The notes below the pieces were generated by a model that made no database searches, had not been told where the DNA came from, and saw nothing but the letters and a program-made list of their open reading frames with translations. Below, in pieces: positions 29,590 to 38,061 of a DNA stretch of 64,000 bases; position 1 is the stretch's first letter; every line of letters begins with the position of its first letter. The DNA is taken from NCBI RefSeq assembly GCF_900167435.1, contig NZ_FUWS01000014.1:52355-116354 (forward strand), in the 5' to 3' direction. The translations under genes were made by a program, and so were the position numbers. This stretch comes from Marinactinospora thermotolerans DSM 45154 (GTDB lineage Bacteria; Actinomycetota; Actinomycetes; Streptosporangiales; Streptosporangiaceae).

Positions 29590-32500
29590 TGTCCGCCACC
29601 CCCCGCACCGCCCTGGCCTTCACCGCCGTCACCACGGTCGGCGGCCTGCTCCCCGCCGACATGCTGCTGCGCATCGCCGAGGCGCGGGACCTGCCGGGTG
29701 CCACGTCCGCCGACTACGGCCTGCCCGCCTCGGTGCCCGTGCACGACGAGGCCGAACGCGCCTGGGAGTACCTCAAGCCGCTCTGGCGGGACCTGCGTGC
29801 CGTCCTGCCCGCCGACCCCACCACCGGCGCGCCGGCCGCCGATCCGACCGGCCGCGCCGGCACCGACTGGCTCGCCCAGCTCTTCCGCAAGCTGGACTTC
29901 GGCGCGCTCACCGAGGTCGGCCCGGACGGCATCACCACCGACTCCGACCCGGACACGCGTTTCCCCGTCTCCCACCGCCACGGCCCGGCCCTCATCCACC
30001 TCATCCCCTGGAACCAGGACCTCGACAGGCGCCCGGCCCCCGGCCGGCTCCCCGCCCAGTCCATGCTCCAGGACTGCCTCAACCGCGTCGAGGCCCACCT
30101 GTGGGCCGTCCTCGCCAACGGCCGCCGGCTGCGCCTGCTGCGCGACTCCTCGTCCTTCGCCACCGCCGCCTACGTCGAGTTCGACCTGGAGGCGATCTTC
30201 GACGGCGAGCTGTTCAGCGAGTTCGTGCTGCTCTACCGCGTCCTGCACGCCTCCCGGTTCACGGTGGCGGAGGGCACGGCCCCCTCGGGGTGCTGGCTGG
30301 AGAAGTGGCGGACGGTCTCCATCGAGTCCGGCAGCCGGGCTCTCGACCACTTCCGCGACGGCGTCCAGAAGGCCCTCACCGTCCTCGGCACCGGTTTCCT
30401 GAGCCACCCGCACAACAGCAGGCTCCGCGAGCGCCTGGACGTCCACGCCTTCCAGACGGCGCTGCTCCGGCTCGTCTACCGCATGATCTTCCTCTTCGTG
30501 GCCGAGGACCGCGGCGCCCTGCTGGATCCCGGGGCGGACGAGCGGACCCGCGAGCGTTTCACCCGCTACTTCTCGACCGCCCGCCTGCGCCGCCATGCCC
30601 TGCGCCGTCTGGGCACCGCCCACGACGACCGGTACCGCGCCCTGGAACTGCTGATCGAGGCGCTGGGCCGCGAGGAAGGGCGTCCCGAGCTGGGACTGAA
30701 GGGGCTCGGCGGCCTCTTCGACCACACCTCCGCCGACGAGCCTCTGCGCGACGCCCGGTTGTCCAACCGCCACCTGTTCGAGGCCGTCAAGCACCTGGCC
30801 CGCGTGCGCGACGCGGGTTCGGCCCGCTGGCGTCCGGTCGACTACCTGCACATGGGCGCGGAGGAACTCGGCTCGGTGTACGAGGCGCTGCTGGAACTGG
30901 TGCCCAAGCACAGCGCCGCCGACCGCACCTTCGAGCTGGTCGACCGCATCGGCAACGACCGCAAGAAGACCGGCAGCTACTACACGCCGTCCGCGCTCAC
31001 CGAGACCCTCCTGGACTCGACGCTGGACCCGGTGATGGACGACGCCGTCAAGCGCGGGGAACGGCGCGCGAGCGCCGAGGGCCGCCCCGACCCCGCCGAC
31101 GCGATCGTCGAGGAGCTCCTCTCCCTCACGGTCTGCGACCCCGCGTGCGGCTCGGGCCACTTCCTCGTGGCGGCGGCCCGCCGCATCGCCAAGCGCGTGG
31201 CCGCCGTCCGGGAGCGCAACCCCGAGCCCACGGCCGAGGCCGTACGTCATGCCCTCCGCGAGGTCGTCGCGCGCTGCGTGTACGGCGTGGACCTCAACCC
31301 CATGGCCGTCGAACTCGCCAAGGTGTCCCTGTGGCTGGAGGCCATGGAGCCCGGCCGTCCCCTGGGGTTCCTCGACTCCCACATCAAGCACGGCAACGGC
31401 CTGATCGGAGCGACCCCCGCCCTGATGCGGCAGGGCATCCCGGACAAGGCGTTCAAGGCGGCCGAGGGCGACGACGCGGCCTGGGCACGGTCGCTGCTCA
31501 CCCGCAACGCGCTCGAACGCGCAGGCCAGGATGGCCTGTTCGAGATCGGGACGGAGACGAGGGTCGCCAACGTCTCCTTCGCGCGCGGGCTGCGGCGGAT
31601 CACCGCGTCCCCGGCCGACAGCCTCACCGACGTCCGCCGCAAGAAGGCCGCCTACCGCGACTGGTCGACCTCGGCCGAGTACCTGCACGCCCTGCACCTG
31701 GCGGACGCGTGGTGCGCGGCGTTCGTCTGGGTCAAGCGCGAGGACGCGCCCCCGGCCATCACGCACAAGGTGTTCCGGGAGCTCAGGGAACCAGGGAGCG
31801 ACGCGGCACCGCGGTCGACGCACGACGAGATCGCGCGCCTGCGCGACCAGTACGCCTTCTTCCACTGGCACCTGGAGTTCCCCGAGGTCTTCACGGTCCC
31901 GGAGGAGGACGACCCCTCGGCGGGCCGGGGCGAGGTCGACCCGGCGACGGGGTGGACCGGCGGATTCTCGTGCGTGGTGGGCAACCCGCCGTGGGACAAG
32001 GTCGACTTCGAGGACAAGAAGTACTTCAGCGTGGTCGCCCCCGAGATCGCGGAGATCGCGGGCACCGCCCGCCGCACCCGCATCGCCGAGTGGGAGCGGG
32101 AGAACCCGGAGGGCGGGAAACGCTACCGGGAGGCGCGGCGTACGGTGAAGGGGACGTTCCACTTCGCGGGGGACTCGGGGGTGTTCCCGCTGTGCGCGGA
32201 AGGGCTGACGGTCAAGGGCGTCACCATGATCCAGACGGACCAGCTCTTCGCCGAGCGGATGGCGAACCTGGTCGCGCCCGGGGGACGGTTCGGACTGATC
32301 CTGCCCACGGCGATCGCGACGGGCGCGGGCGCCCAGCACCTGTTCGCCGACTTCACCCGGCGGGGGGCCCTGGCGTCGCTGTACGACTTCGAGAACCGCC
32401 GGCCGAGGTCGGCCCTGCTTCCCAAGGGCGGCAAGTGGTTCGAGAACGTGCACTCCAGTTACAAGTTCTGCCTGCTCTCGCTCACCGGCCGGGGCACGCA

Positions 32501-33767
32501 GGCGGAGGCCAGCCGGATCGGCTTCTTCCTGTCCGACGTCGCGGACCTGGAGGACCCGGGCCGTGTCTTCACACTGGACCCGGAGGATCTGGCCCGGATC
32601 AACCCGAACACGGGCACTCTTCCGGTGTTCCGCACACAGCGCGACGCGGACATCACGGCCGGCGTGTACCGAAGGGTACCTGTGCTATACGAAGAGAGAC
32701 GATCCAATGGAAATCCCTGGCAGGTGACCTTTAAAGCGACCTTCTTCCATATGACCGACGACTCCGACCTCTTCCGCAGCCGTGAGCGGCTCGAGGCCGA
32801 GGGGTGGGAGCTCCGGGGCAACGTCTTCGAGCGCGGTAAGGAGCGGCTGCTGCCGCTGTACGAGGGCAAGATGGCCCATCTCTTCGACCACCGCTGGAAC
32901 TCCTACACCGGGACGGGCAACGAGGACCGGCGCCGCATCGGTGCCCTGGAGAAGGCTGATCCTGCGGCCTGTGCCGTTCCCCGGTACTGGATCCTGGAGG
33001 ACGGGCCCATTCCCACGGTCCGCCGTGGCAGGGAGGTCAAGGAGCGTGGCGTCGGTGAGCGTCTCGCCGAACTGCACTGGACACGCGACTGGCTGTTGGG
33101 CTGGCGAGACGTATGTCGTACGACAGATGAACGCACCGCCATCCCGGCCTTCCTCCCACGTACGGCTGTCGGTCACACTTACCCCCTGATGCTGCCCCAG
33201 GTCGCCCCTCCACTGGTCGCTGCCCTGGTCGCCGCCCAGTCCTCCCTGGTCTTCGACTTCGTGAGCCGCCAGAAGATCAGCGACGCCCATATGAAGCTCT
33301 TCATCTGGAAGCAGCTCCCCGTCCCCACCCCCACCTCTCTCGAACCCCACCTTCCTTTCCTCCTCCCCCGTGTCCTGGAACTCGTCTACACCGCCTACGA
33401 CATGACACCGCTCGCCCGCGACCTCGGCGACGAGGGGGAGCCGTTCCGGTGGGACGAGGACCGCCGCGCCCGGCTCCGCGCCGAGCTCGACGCGTACTTC
33501 TTCCACCTCTACGGGATCTCCCATGAGGACACCGAGCACATCCTGGAGTCCTTCCAATCGGAGTCGGGCGGCCTGAAGAACAACGAGATCGCCAGGTTCG
33601 GCGAGTACCGCACCAGGCGGCTGGTCCTCGCCGAGTACGACCGCATGGCCGCCGCCGGCCTGTCCCTGAAGACCCCACTCGCCGAGGGCGGGTCCGGCGC
33701 CTACCGCTCCCTTCTCATCCCGCCTCCCGGCCAGGGGCCCCGCCACCCGGCCCGGCAGGAGGGGTGA
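29589..33767 (+). CDS. large N6-adenine DNA methyltransferase (DrmMI/PglX-like)
   Basis: 1392 aa, Eco57I-like gamma-class methylase. SAM motif [16 protein letters not shown] (about 515), motif [26 protein letters not shown], catalytic motif [12 protein letters not shown] (NPPW 799-802). An N-terminal helical region and a C-terminal target-recognition region of about 500 aa flank the core. There is no obvious nuclease domain at the N-terminus. Its role is expected to be marking host DNA so that the two helicases spare it. Around residues 1027-1052 (32670-32745) the codon use suddenly becomes AT-rich, suggesting exchange of the recognition region. Last gene of the trio. Confidence 0.88.
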   Translation: MSATPRTALAFTAVTTVGGLLPADMLLRIAEARDLPGATSADYGLPASVPVHDEAERAWEYLKPLWRDLRAVLPADPTTGAPAADPTGRAGTDWLAQLFRKLDFGALTEVGPDGITTDSDPDTRFPVSHRHGPALIHLIPWNQDLDRRPAPGRLPAQSMLQDCLNRVEAHLWAVLANGRRLRLLRDSSSFATAAYVEFDLEAIFDGELFSEFVLLYRVLHASRFTVAEGTAPSGCWLEKWRTVSIESGSRALDHFRDGVQKALTVLGTGFLSHPHNSRLRERLDVHAFQTALLRLVYRMIFLFVAEDRGALLDPGADERTRERFTRYFSTARLRRHALRRLGTAHDDRYRALELLIEALGREEGRPELGLKGLGGLFDHTSADEPLRDARLSNRHLFEAVKHLARVRDAGSARWRPVDYLHMGAEELGSVYEALLELVPKHSAADRTFELVDRIGNDRKKTGSYYTPSALTETLLDSTLDPVMDDAVKRGERRASAEGRPDPADAIVEELLSLTVCDPACGSGHFLVAAARRIAKRVAAVRERNPEPTAEAVRHALREVVARCVYGVDLNPMAVELAKVSLWLEAMEPGRPLGFLDSHIKHGNGLIGATPALMRQGIPDKAFKAAEGDDAAWARSLLTRNALERAGQDGLFEIGTETRVANVSFARGLRRITASPADSLTDVRRKKAAYRDWSTSAEYLHALHLADAWCAAFVWVKREDAPPAITHKVFRELREPGSDAAPRSTHDEIARLRDQYAFFHWHLEFPEVFTVPEEDDPSAGRGEVDPATGWTGGFSCVVGNPPWDKVDFEDKKYFSVVAPEIAEIAGTARRTRIAEWERENPEGGKRYREARRTVKGTFHFAGDSGVFPLCAEGLTVKGVTMIQTDQLFAERMANLVAPGGRFGLILPTAIATGAGAQHLFADFTRRGALASLYDFENRRPRSALLPKGGKWFENVHSSYKFCLLSLTGRGTQAEASRIGFFLSDVADLEDPGRVFTLDPEDLARINPNTGTLPVFRTQRDADITAGVYRRVPVLYEERRSNGNPWQVTFKATFFHMTDDSDLFRSRERLEAEGWELRGNVFERGKERLLPLYEGKMAHLFDHRWNSYTGTGNEDRRRIGALEKADPAACAVPRYWILEDGPIPTVRRGREVKERGVGERLAELHWTRDWLLGWRDVCRTTDERTAIPAFLPRTAVGHTYPLMLPQVAPPLVAALVAAQSSLVFDFVSRQKISDAHMKLFIWKQLPVPTPTSLEPHLPFLLPRVLELVYTAYDMTPLARDLGDEGEPFRWDEDRRARLRAELDAYFFHLYGISHEDTEHILESFQSESGGLKNNEIARFGEYRTRRLVLAEYDRMAAAGLSLKTPLAEGGSGAYRSLLIPPPGQGPRHPARQEG

Positions 33768-34818
33768 GGCGTGTCCCGTGAGATACCGGCTGCTCGGATC
33801 GCCGCGTTCCGTGCTCATGACCTCCCCGTCATCGAGGCGTACCCGGAGCCCAAGAACCGGCGGCGGAACCACGGAGGCGGACCGGGCGCCATCCGATACC
33901 ACCGGGAGACCGCCTGGGGCCCCTGCCCGCGGTATGGCGGTCCGGACGGCCCGTTCCCCCACGGTCCCGTGCCCGGCGGTGCCCCGCAGGCCCTGGTGTG
34001 GCCCTGCGGAGACAGGGCCGGCGCCTACGATGCCCTATGCACGCCGCGCCGTTCGCAGGAGCGTAAGCCGGAGACGGTCCTCCACTCGCTGTCCTCGCGC
34101 GACCGGAACGGGGTCCGGACGGTGATCGGAGGCCCGCTACGGCAGAGGGGCCGGGATCCGGACCCCGATGCCGGCTTCTCCGGGACACCTGGCGAAGTAG
34201 CGGCCTCGGCCACGGACCGTGACGTAGTGGTGCCCGGGGAGGGCCGGCACACGTTCGACGGCCGCCCGTATCCGGCCGGGGTGGTCTCCGAGAACGCGGT
34301 GCCGTCCGGCCTCCGCCACGACGCACCGCCGACGCGCGGCGGCCCGCCCTCGGCGGGCCCTCACGCGGCGCGGACTCTCGGTGGCAGGCGCCCGGGGAGG
34401 CTTCTCCGGCCACGGAACCCATGCGGCGAGGAGACGCGCGGCCGGTGGGCGGAGCACCGTGGAAGTCCCGAGAGCGGAGGCCCCACCTCCACCGTCCCCT
34501 GGTGAGGACCACGTCGGTTCACTTCTCCACCGGTTCGGCATGACGGACTGGACGTCCGGCGCGGTCTGCCGTGACACCGTCCCGTCCCTCACCCGCACAC
34601 CAGGTGAGACGTGCCTCCGCCGCCTCCCCGTCCGCGGCGGCGGACGGCCGGCCCGGCCCTGTACCACCGTGCCCCCGGCCACGGCTCCGGGCTTCGGCTC
34701 CCCGCCGAGCTCCTCCCCCAGGCCGCAATACGCCCGCCTACACCCATGTCGATTGACAGTGTCAACACGTAAACTCTTCGCCGCCCGCGCAGAACCCGCC
34801 CCCGGAAGGTGATCGCCC
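33768..34818. other. 1.05-kb gene-free stretch inside the island
   Basis: Open frames exist on both strands (for example 33771-34505 plus) but none has a recognisable domain, proper ribosome site or normal composition. It separates the DISARM-like operon from the McrBC-like operon and holds the palindrome at 34753. It may contain decayed gene sequence; nothing identifiable was seen. Confidence 0.5.
34753..34769 (+). promoter_or_regulatory. palindromic site upstream of the McrBC-like operon
   Basis: TTGACAGTGTCAACACG; TTGACA-G-TGTCAA is a perfect 13-bp palindrome, 66 bp before the start at 34819. It shares 14 of 17 positions with the site at 20139. Likely a repressor or activator site (inference). 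Confidence 0.55.
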
Positions 34819-36648
34819 ATGTCGCATCCCGGACGCCTCGCCGGCTCCCCCGACTTCCGCATCGAGCTCCCCAAAGGAGGCGAGGCGCGCGGACACCTGC
34901 TCTCCGAGACCAACGGCAACGGCACGCACAGGTTCCTCCTGGAAAAGGGGTCAGAGGTGGCCGCCGAGGCATGGCCGGGGCTCCGCGACCACGGACGCCG
35001 GTTCCGCGCGGAGCTGCGCGCGAGCGGAGCACTGGCCGACATGCCCGCGGATCCGGAGCGACCGGAGGCGCCACCGCGTTGGGTGGCGGCTCGCGACATC
35101 GTGTGCAGCTCCTCCTCCGCCGCCGCCACGCTGGTGTACGGCTACAACGCCTCCGGCCCGGAGTTCTGGCGCACCGACGAAGGTCATCCGCTCGCCGACT
35201 ACCTGTCCACGAGCTGGCGTCCCCCGCGCAAGGCCTGGCTGGTGCGCGGCTCCAACGTCTCCGGGCACAACCTGGTGCGCCAGCTGTGGCTGGGGGAGGG
35301 GATCGTCTCGCTCTCAGGCGCACACCTCCCTCCTCTGGAGGAGACCAATCCGACGAAGAGCACGCTACGCCGCTTCGTCGAGGAGGGATACGAAGGGACG
35401 GCCTCGTACAACCAGAAACGGGGCCTCGTCGACGAACTGCACGCCTTCCTGACGCAGATGCGCATCGGCGACACGGTGGCCACCATCGGCGACGGGCAGC
35501 TGCACGTCGGGGAGATCACCGGGGAGGCCGTGCAGACCGCGTCGCCGGGCGGCCTGTCCAACCTGCGCAGGAGCGTCGCCTGGCTCCCGGAGAGCCACGC
35601 CTACGAGAAGCTGCCGGAGGAGATCCAGCAGAAGCTGTCCGTGCAGCATGACGTCGTCGACCTGACCACTGTCCTGGACACGCTGGACGAGCTCACCGGA
35701 GCCACCGGACACACGGATCCGGCGGCGTCCGGCGACACGGACGCGTTCCCCTCCGCGGAGCGGCCCGCGCAGCGCGAACTGTCGCTGCCCGACGTCACCG
35801 AGGCCCTCGCCGCCGATCTCCTCGTCCACGACCGCGCCTGGCTGGACGAGATACGCGAACTCCTCTTGGACGAGAGGCAGCTGGTCTTCTACGGTCCGCC
35901 GGGCACCGGGAAGACCTACGTGGCGATGAGGCTGGCCGAGTACTTCGGCGGTGGCCCCGAACAGGTCAAGATCGTGCAGTTCCACCCCTCGTACGCCTAC
36001 GAGGACTTCTTCGAGGGGTTCCGGCCCGTGGAGGACCCCGAGACGCGGGAGGCGGCGTTCCGGCTGACGGCGGGCCCGCTGCGGGAGCTCGCCGACCTCG
36101 CCTCCCGCGAAGGCAACCGGCACATCCCCCACTTCCTGATCATCGACGAGATCAACCGCGCCAACCTGGCGAAGGTCTTCGGTGAGCTGTACTTCCTCCT
36201 GGAGTACCGTACGAAGTCCGTCAGGCTCACCTACTCCGGAGACGACTTCGCGCTGCCGCCGAACCTGTTCGTGATCGGCACGATGAACACCGCCGACCGC
36301 TCGATCGCACTGGTGGACGCGGCGATGCGACGCCGGTTCGCCTTCGTGGAGCTGTCCCCGCGTACCGAGCCGACCGCCGGGCTGCTCCGGCGCTGGCTGG
36401 AACGGGAGGGCAGGGACCCCGAACCCGCCCGTCTTCTCGACGCCCTCAACACGCGCATCGACGACGCCGACTTCGCCATCGGCCCCTCGTATCTGATGAA
36501 GCCCGGCGTGTACCGTGACGGCGGGCTCGAACGGACCTGGCGGACGAAGATCCTGCCGCTGCTCGAAGAACACCACTACGGCGAGGGTGTCGACGTCGCC
36601 GCCCGCTACGGCCTCGACGCGCTGCGCGAGCAGCTTCGGCCGTCATGA
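34819..36648 (+). CDS. McrB-like AAA+ GTPase/ATPase of a type IV restriction system
   Basis: 609 aa. The N-terminal about 320 residues contain a segment (MRIGDTVATIGDG, LHVGEITGE) that looks like the EVE/PUA-type modified-base readers often found in McrB proteins. This is followed by an AAA+ motor: Walker A GPPGTGKT (359-366), the McrB-typical FHPSYAYEDFFEG, Walker B LIIDEINRANLAKV (Asp443), sensor region GTMNTADRSIAL (487) and MRRRFAF (arginine finger). ATG at 34819 follows GGAAGGTG. The stop overlaps the next gene by 4 nt. It is presumed to recognise modified phage DNA and to drive the McrC nuclease. Confidence 0.9.
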   Translation: MSHPGRLAGSPDFRIELPKGGEARGHLLSETNGNGTHRFLLEKGSEVAAEAWPGLRDHGRRFRAELRASGALADMPADPERPEAPPRWVAARDIVCSSSSAAATLVYGYNASGPEFWRTDEGHPLADYLSTSWRPPRKAWLVRGSNVSGHNLVRQLWLGEGIVSLSGAHLPPLEETNPTKSTLRRFVEEGYEGTASYNQKRGLVDELHAFLTQMRIGDTVATIGDGQLHVGEITGEAVQTASPGGLSNLRRSVAWLPESHAYEKLPEEIQQKLSVQHDVVDLTTVLDTLDELTGATGHTDPAASGDTDAFPSAERPAQRELSLPDVTEALAADLLVHDRAWLDEIRELLLDERQLVFYGPPGTGKTYVAMRLAEYFGGGPEQVKIVQFHPSYAYEDFFEGFRPVEDPETREAAFRLTAGPLRELADLASREGNRHIPHFLIIDEINRANLAKVFGELYFLLEYRTKSVRLTYSGDDFALPPNLFVIGTMNTADRSIALVDAAMRRRFAFVELSPRTEPTAGLLRRWLEREGRDPEPARLLDALNTRIDDADFAIGPSYLMKPGVYRDGGLERTWRTKILPLLEEHHYGEGVDVAARYGLDALREQLRPS

Positions 36649-37958
36649 GCACGCGGCCGGGCATCGACACGGAGGCGGGTACGCGCACAGGCGTGGACAC
36701 CGATCCAGCCGTGACCGTGCCCGAGGTGGTACTGCGCGAGCACGGCCCCGCCGTCTCCGTTCCGATCGGCGCCGCGGCCGGGCGGGCCCTGGCCGCCTCC
36801 GACATCCTGCGCAGTGCGGCGCCCGACCCCGCGCGGCGCGGGTGCTGGCTGCTGCGGGCGGGCAGCATGGTCGGTGCCGTGCGCGTTCCCAGCGGCCCGG
36901 TCGTGCGGATCATGCCCAAGATCCCCGTCGGCCGGCTGTTCTTCCTCCTCGGTTTCAGCCTCGATCCGGCGCGTGCCTGGCGTGACGGGCGGGAGGGCAC
37001 CGTCGACATCGGTGTCCACGACGACGTCGTCCCGGCGCTCGCCCACGCCGTGGAGCGGCAGATCGATGCGGCGCTGCGGCAGGGGGTCCTCCAGGGCTAC
37101 CGGGAGGTGGAGGAGTCCGCGCCGGTCCTGCGCGGCCGGCTGCGCGAAGCCGAACAGATCCGGCGGCACTTCGGCCGAACACCGCCCGTGGAGATCGCCC
37201 ACGACGCCTATACCCCCGACATCGCCGAGAACCGCATCCTGCGCGCCGCCGTCGAGCGGCTGCTGCGGCTGCCGGGCGTCCCGGGCACCGTCCGGCGGCG
37301 CCTGGTCCACCAGCGTCTGCGTCTCGCCGACGCCCTGCCGCTGGTACGAGGACAGGAACCACCGCGTTGGCGCCCCTCGCGCCTGAACTCCCGTTACCAG
37401 CCCGCGCTGCGGCTCGCCGAGGCCGTCCTGCGCGGCGCCTCGCCGGAGCACCGGACCTGCGGGTCCGAACGGCTCGCGGTGAACGGCTTCCTGCTCGACA
37501 TGAACAGGCTGTTCGAGGACTTCGTCACCGTCGCCCTTCGCGAGGCCCTTCGGGAACACGGCCTGACCGCGCGCCTCCAGGACCCCCACCACCTCGACAT
37601 CGCCGGCCTGGTACGGATGCGCCCCGACCTCGTCGTCCGCACCGGTGACGGCCGCACACCACTCGCGGTCGTCGACGCCAAGTACAAGGTCGAGAAGGCC
37701 GACGGACTCCTCAACGCCGACCTGTACCAGGCGCTCGCCTACGCCACCGTGCTCGGCCTGCGCGAAGCGCACCTGGTGTACGCGGCCGGACGGCGGCCCG
37801 AACGCTTCCACGAGGTACGAGGAACGGCGGCGGGACCGGACGACCAGGGGGTGCGGCTGTACCAGCACAGCCTCGACCTCTCCCACGAGCCCGAACGGCT
37901 CCTGGCGGCTCTCCGGGGGATCGCCGGACGGCTGGCCGAGACCGTGTCGCGTTCGTGA
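36645..37958 (+). CDS. McrC-like PD-(D/E)xK nuclease subunit
   Basis: 437 aa. The N-terminal part resembles the McrC region that binds the McrB ring (VRIMPKIPVGRLFFLLGF is the usual conserved strand-helix). The C-terminal nuclease has RPDLVV (Asp328) and VVDAKYK (Asp344, Lys346), with Asn/Glu-rich helices EDFVTVALREAL before it. It starts within the McrB stop (ATGA), giving tight stoichiometry. The first 25 residues are repetitive (TRPGID, TEAGTRTGVDT) and may be dispensable; an internal start is possible. Confidence 0.88.
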   Translation: MSTRPGIDTEAGTRTGVDTDPAVTVPEVVLREHGPAVSVPIGAAAGRALAASDILRSAAPDPARRGCWLLRAGSMVGAVRVPSGPVVRIMPKIPVGRLFFLLGFSLDPARAWRDGREGTVDIGVHDDVVPALAHAVERQIDAALRQGVLQGYREVEESAPVLRGRLREAEQIRRHFGRTPPVEIAHDAYTPDIAENRILRAAVERLLRLPGVPGTVRRRLVHQRLRLADALPLVRGQEPPRWRPSRLNSRYQPALRLAEAVLRGASPEHRTCGSERLAVNGFLLDMNRLFEDFVTVALREALREHGLTARLQDPHHLDIAGLVRMRPDLVVRTGDGRTPLAVVDAKYKVEKADGLLNADLYQALAYATVLGLREAHLVYAAGRRPERFHEVRGTAAGPDDQGVRLYQHSLDLSHEPERLLAALRGIAGRLAETVSRS

Positions 37959-38061
37959 CCGTCGAACACCACGAGGAGACCTCCGCTCTCCCCGACCCCC
38001 TCACCGGAACCGGACCGCTGCCCGATGCACCGGACCGAGCAGTCAGAAAGGAAGAGAGACC

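Noticed and set aside
29523..32453. 976-codon minus-strand open frame
   Set aside because: Antisense shadow of the adenine methylase; no motif.
20244..33767. Classification as BREX or Pgl
   Set aside because: Kinase and methylase recall PglW/PglX, but PglZ phosphatase and the PglY/BrxC ATPase are absent.
33771..34505. 244-codon open frame after the methylase
   Set aside because: No ribosome site of note, no recognisable domain, Gly/Pro/Arg-rich; kept only as part of the gene-free stretch.
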